From contig NZ_MQUS01000019.1 in the NCBI RefSeq assembly GCF_001953885.1, positions 25,038-89,037 of the forward strand: 64,000 nt of DNA, written 5' to 3'. Origin of the DNA: Streptomyces sp. IMTB 2501. Its GTDB lineage: Bacteria > Actinomycetota > Actinomycetes > Streptomycetales > Streptomycetaceae. Below, in pieces: positions 60,652-64,000 of the stretch. The position numbers and the translations under genes are program-made. The notes beneath the pieces were generated by a model that saw only the letters and a list, made by a program, of their open reading frames with translations, was not told where the DNA came from and ran no database searches. The stretch's first letter is position 1. Each line of letters opens with the position of its first letter.

Positions 60652-60674
60652 CTATCAGGCAGGGTCCCTGATAG
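60652..60674. promoter_or_regulatory. Operator between the ROK repressor and MFS genes
   Basis: CTATCAGG (60652-60659) and CCTGATAG (60667-60674) form a perfect eight-base inverted repeat with a seven-base centre, placed between the divergent starts. Confidence 0.7.
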
Positions 60675-60720
60675 TTTGCGCCGCGTCAGCGGGGCGGCGG
60701 CCACCCGGGGAGGGCAGACG

Positions 60721-61935
60721 ATGAAGGACGTGGGGTACGAGCACCGCGAGGTGAAACGCGCCCGGTACGCCGTGGCGGCGGTGTTCACCGTGCACGGCGC
60801 CGTCACCGGCTCGTTCGCGACCCGGGTGCCGTGGATCCAGGACCATGCCTCGCTGGGCGCGGGGCAGCTCGGCTTCGCGCTCGCCTTCGGGGCGTTCGGC
60901 GCCTCGTGCGCGATGCCGCTGGCGGGCCGGATCAGCCATCGCTTCGGCAGCCGTACGGCGCTGCGCGGCCTGATCGCGCTGTGGACACTGTCGCTGACCC
61001 TGCCGTCCCTCGCGCCGAATCTGTACACACTGTGCCTGGCGATCTTCGCGTACGGCGCGAGTTCGGGCATGGCCGACGTCGCCATGAACGCGCTCGGCGT
61101 GGAGGTCGAGCGGCTGCTCGGAAAGTCGATCATGTCGGGGCTGCACGGCATGTGGAGCGCGGGCGCCCTGACCGGCTCGGCGGCGGGCACCCTTGCCGCA
61201 CACCTCGGCGCGGACGCACGTCTGCACTTCACGCTGGCGGCGGCCACCCTCACCGCCTTCGGCGTGCTGGCCGCCGGCTGGGTCCTGGACGTGCAGCCGG
61301 CCGACGACGAGGAGCCGCCGCCGCGGTTCGCGCTGCCGCCCCGGCCGGCGCTGCTGATCGGCGCGGTGGGCTTCTGCGCGGTGTTCGCGGAGGGGGCGAG
61401 CCTGGACTGGTCCGCGGTGTTCCTGCGGAACCGGATGGACACGTCGGCTGCTGTCGCGGCGGCCACGACCACCGGGTTCATGCTGACCATGGCCATCGCC
61501 CGGATCAGCGGAGACGCGGTGGTGAACCGATTCGGCGCGGTGCGCACCGTGCGCGCCGGGGGTGTGCTGGCCGCGTTGGGCGGTCTGCTGATCGTCCTCG
61601 CGGGATATCCGGTGGTGGCGATGACCGGGTTCGCGCTGATGGGCCTCGGCATCGCGGTCGTCGTACCGCTGTGCTTCGCTGCGGCCGGGCACGCCGGACC
61701 GAACCCCAGTCAGGCCATAGCGGGCGTGGCGACGATCACGTACACCTCGGGGCTGATCGCCCCCAGCCTGATCGGCGGGGTGGCCCAGGCGACCAGTCTG
61801 GTGGTGTCGTTCTGTGTGGTGACGGCGCTGGCCTGCGGGCTCGCGGTGTTCGCGGGCGTGCTGCGCACGGCCGAGCGCGGCGGCCGGACCGAGGTCAGCC
61901 GGCCTGCCGCAGCAGTTCCCGACCCACGGCCCTGA
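60721..61935 (+). CDS. MFS transporter
   Basis: Twelve-helix major facilitator of 404 aa, beginning ARYAVAAVFTVHGAVTGSFATRVPWIQDHASLG, which resembles fucose/sugar-type MFS proteins. The loop RISHRFGSRTAL is the family motif A. ATG follows GGGGAGG. Divergence from a ROK repressor suggests a sugar or sugar derivative, and the 3-prime end overlaps the thioesterase gene by 41 bases. Confidence 0.88.
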   Translation: MKDVGYEHREVKRARYAVAAVFTVHGAVTGSFATRVPWIQDHASLGAGQLGFALAFGAFGASCAMPLAGRISHRFGSRTALRGLIALWTLSLTLPSLAPNLYTLCLAIFAYGASSGMADVAMNALGVEVERLLGKSIMSGLHGMWSAGALTGSAAGTLAAHLGADARLHFTLAAATLTAFGVLAAGWVLDVQPADDEEPPPRFALPPRPALLIGAVGFCAVFAEGASLDWSAVFLRNRMDTSAAVAAATTTGFMLTMAIARISGDAVVNRFGAVRTVRAGGVLAALGGLLIVLAGYPVVAMTGFALMGLGIAVVVPLCFAAAGHAGPNPSQAIAGVATITYTSGLIAPSLIGGVAQATSLVVSFCVVTALACGLAVFAGVLRTAERGGRTEVSRPAAAVPDPRP

Positions 61936-62353
61936 AGGCGTCGGTCCACGGCGCGGGCCGCAGGGTCGACGCGTCCAGCCGGACCAGCACGCGCGTGCCC
62001 TGGGCGTAGGTCTGCGCCCCGTCCGCCGAGCAGAAGCGGAAGCCGTAGGTGAGTCCGGTGGTGCCGAGCCGTTCCAGCCAGAGGTGGACGGCGTAGGTGC
62101 CGGGGCTGGTCACCGGCGCCTCGTAGCCGATGCGCAGTTCGCGGACCGCGTTGCAGGCGTCTCCGGCCGCGTGCCAGTCGCCGTCGAAGCGGACGCCGTA
62201 CGTGTTCCACAGCTCGGTCCAGGCGCGCTCGACCAGCAGCGGGTAGCGGGCGTTGTGCAGGAGGCCGAGCGCGTCGAGGTCGTCGAAGTGCACGGTGACG
62301 GGGATCAGCCGGCCGAAGGAGACGGCGGGCGCGATCGGGGCTTCGGCGGTCAC
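61895..62353 (-). CDS. Hotdog-fold acyl-CoA thioesterase
   Basis: Thioesterase of 152 aa of the 4-hydroxybenzoyl-CoA type. VHFDDLDALGLLHNARYPLLVERAW carries the catalytic Asp and the central helix. GTG at 62353 follows AGGAG. It is convergent with, and overlaps, the MFS gene. The acyl substrate is unknown. Confidence 0.9.
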   Translation of the reverse strand: MTAEAPIAPAVSFGRLIPVTVHFDDLDALGLLHNARYPLLVERAWTELWNTYGVRFDGDWHAAGDACNAVRELRIGYEAPVTSPGTYAVHLWLERLGTTGLTYGFRFCSADGAQTYAQGTRVLVRLDASTLRPAPWTDAFRAVGRELLRQAG

Positions 62354-62429
62354 GGGTGGGGCTCCTGAACATCGCTACTGAGACTGATACATACTAAGCG
62401 ACCGCTCAGGATCCCTGGCCCGGGCCCGC

Positions 62430-63686
62430 TCAGCCCGCTATCGAGTCCAGCTGCTCGGCGGCGGGCCGCAGCGCCCACAGGTCTCCGCCGGGCGGCACGT
62501 CCAGCTTCGGCACGGCTGCCCGGGCCACCGCATCTCCCGCGTCGGCCGCCGCGTGCACGACGTCGGTGGCCGCGTACCGGTGGAACTCCAGCTCCGGATG
62601 CGACCACGCGGCGGCGCCGGTCGCGGCCGGGAGCAGATAGTCGACGGCCTTGAACAGACTCTGCCCGTCCGGGCCCCGATACGACCACAGGTCCACGCCC
62701 ACATGCCGGCCGATGGCCGCGAGCCGGGTGTAGGCGACCAGGTCGAAGGTGGAGTAGTGCCAGCTGCGGGTGCGGGCGAGTTCCTGCGGCTGGCCGCCGT
62801 CGGCCGCGATCTGCGGGTCGATCCGCCTGGCGCGCGCATCGAGCACCGCCCGCCGGGCGAGGGCGGCGTCCCCGGTGGCGTAGGCGAGCGCGGCGAGCTG
62901 CATGTCGTAGAAGGTGCCGTGGTTGTTGGCGGCGGAGCCTTCCTGGTGACCGAAGTCGCTGTTCTTCAGCCAGTCACGGAAGTCGGCGTTCCACTTGCCC
63001 ATGGCCGTACGGTCCCCGGCGCTCCAGCCCGGGGCGCCGGTGGCCAGGATCGCCTGGGCGTCGAGGACGCTGGTGTACGACTGGGAGAAGTCGATGATGC
63101 CGATGGACCGGCCGTCGTACTTGCACGGGATGAACTGGGCGTGGTTCAGATCGGGGTTCATCCGGGTTGCCGGGGCGAGGAACCAGGTGCGCAGGATCTG
63201 CCCGGCCTTCTCGGCGTAGACCCGCTTGCCGGTGTAGTACCAGGCGAGCGAGAGGTCGTATGCCGAGTCGAAGACCTTCTCGACGTCCTGCCGGTCCGTT
63301 CCGCTGTCGACCTCCGGATTGCGCCGGCCGTCGCGCTCCACGTACGGGCAGCCCCACGGGTTGTCAGTGGTGGGCTCGGTGGTGGGCCACCAGTAGGGGG
63401 CCTGGCTCAGGTACTCGTGGACGTCGCCGCCGGGCGCGGGCTTCGGCTTGTCGACGACCGTCCAGGGGCCCTGGTCCAGCCAGCCGTCGGCGCGGGTGGT
63501 CAAGTCCTTGAGCATGCGCCGCAGTTGGGGGTCGTGGTCGAGGCGGGCGCGGGTCTGCTGGAGGCGACCGCCGTCCAGGACCGCGGTCCTCGGAGCCTTC
63601 GGCGCGGCGTGCGCGGACGGGACGAGGACACCACCGAAGGCCATGACGGCGGCGAGCAGCACGGCCGCACGGGATCTTCCACTCAT
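62430..63686 (-). CDS. Secreted alginate-lyase-family protein
   Basis: Exported protein of 418 aa. The signal peptide is at residues 1-27 (SRAAVLLAAVMAFGGVLVPSAHA). The (alpha/alpha) toroid has YWWPTTEPTTDNPWGCPYVERDG, NHAQFIPCKYDG and NNHGTFYDMQLAALA, whose Asn and His match the PL5 mannuronate-lyase-type active site. ATG follows GGAG. The family also includes lyases for other uronate polymers. Its neighbours give no sugar-specific hint. Confidence 0.87.
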   Translation of the reverse strand: MSGRSRAAVLLAAVMAFGGVLVPSAHAAPKAPRTAVLDGGRLQQTRARLDHDPQLRRMLKDLTTRADGWLDQGPWTVVDKPKPAPGGDVHEYLSQAPYWWPTTEPTTDNPWGCPYVERDGRRNPEVDSGTDRQDVEKVFDSAYDLSLAWYYTGKRVYAEKAGQILRTWFLAPATRMNPDLNHAQFIPCKYDGRSIGIIDFSQSYTSVLDAQAILATGAPGWSAGDRTAMGKWNADFRDWLKNSDFGHQEGSAANNHGTFYDMQLAALAYATGDAALARRAVLDARARRIDPQIAADGGQPQELARTRSWHYSTFDLVAYTRLAAIGRHVGVDLWSYRGPDGQSLFKAVDYLLPAATGAAAWSHPELEFHRYAATDVVHAAADAGDAVARAAVPKLDVPPGGDLWALRPAAEQLDSIAG

Positions 63687-63840
63687 CGAGCACTCCGATC
63701 TGCTGTGATCAGATACATGAACGAAGTTCACGAGTAGGACCGTGCGAGCGTAGAGCCGCTCGTCACCCGTGACAATGGTGCGGACCGGCTTCACACCCGT
63801 AAGACCGGGCTTCACCGACGTAGGAAAGCGAAACCTCACC

Positions 63841-64000
63841 ATGGACCTCGGCGTGCGCTGGAAACTGCACGGTGACGGGCGCACGCCCGCGCCCGGAGCG
63901 GTGGTACGCCCCGATGAACGGCTCTCCTGGCCCCGCACGGTGGGCCTGGGCGCCCAGCACGTGGTCGCGATGTTCGGCGCGTCCTTCGTGGCACCCGTGC
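63841..64000 (+). CDS. NCS2 uracil/xanthine permease, partial
   Basis: The reading frame from ATG 63841 runs off the window end after 53 codons. MDLGVRWKLHGDGRTPAP leads into PRTVGLGAQHVVAMFGASFVAPV, the first helix of uracil-xanthine (NCS2) permeases. AGGAAAG lies upstream. Most of the protein lies beyond the window. Confidence 0.87.
   Translation, partial: MDLGVRWKLHGDGRTPAPGAVVRPDERLSWPRTVGLGAQHVVAMFGASFVAPV

Overview
The window is high-GC DNA with strong third-position G/C bias, frequent GTG starts and stop/start overlaps (GTGA, ATGA). It carries mycothiol-linked enzymes, rbpA with a SigR-type promoter, and GH18 chitinase promoters with TGGTCTAG-type repeats. It is almost certainly a Streptomyces chromosome. 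From memory, the order FtsK-like / MocR / yczE / GDPD / MFS / rbpA / fxsA / ppm1 ... chitinase ... eccA-like ... hisG-hisE-ribH-ribBA-ribM-ribE resembles the SCO14xx region of S. coelicolor, so most of it is conserved core with local differences. No rRNA, tRNA, CRISPR array or intact insertion sequence was seen.

Region 1 (117-10196, + strand) is a seven-gene catabolic operon. Choline oxidase, betaine-aldehyde dehydrogenase, a Rieske oxygenase and a dimethylglycine oxidase-like enzyme would take choline through betaine and dimethylglycine toward sarcosine/glycine. S-(hydroxymethyl)mycothiol dehydrogenase and an MBL-fold hydrolase would remove the formaldehyde released, and an APC permease would import substrate.

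Region 2 (10200-18242, - strand) is the most unusual part: a three-gene SMC / MukE-like / MukF-like set (1547, 292 and 509 aa), apparently begun by a leaderless promoter and with no MksG/JetD-type nuclease gene beside it. A GntR/FadR regulator with a perfect 10+1+10 palindrome upstream of its own gene follows.

Region 3 (18415-24067, - strand) has a coupled SGNH hydrolase and two GT4 glycosyltransferases, then a HEAT-repeat protein and an ankyrin protein. Region 4 (24379-30733) has a small membrane protein with an FtsK/SpoIIIE-like protein whose Walker A lysine is replaced, a MocR regulator divergent from yczE-GDPD, and an Atg22-like MFS transporter. Region 5 (30935-40240) holds rbpA, fxsA, ppm1, an amidohydrolase, an Lrp regulator, a zinc-ribbon-like protein, a phosphotransferase pair and an acyl-CoA dehydrogenase with an in-frame repeat insertion.

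Region 6 (40487-53542) has a chitinase under a classic chitinase promoter, a TetR regulator, a 46-aa membrane protein, a secreted C39-like peptidase, an APC permease, a P-loop kinase-like protein, a candidate small RNA, an orphan EccA-like AAA+ protein, two CNNM/CorC proteins and a PH-domain protein. Region 7 (53557-58153, - strand) is an FMN-riboswitch-led ribE-ribM-ribBA-ribH set that runs into hisE-hisG. Region 8 (58297-64000) starts with a chitinase-type promoter that has no chitinase behind it, then an NmrA-like reductase, a ROK repressor divergent from an MFS transporter across a clear operator, a thioesterase, a secreted alginate-lyase-family protein and the start of an NCS2 uracil/xanthine permease.
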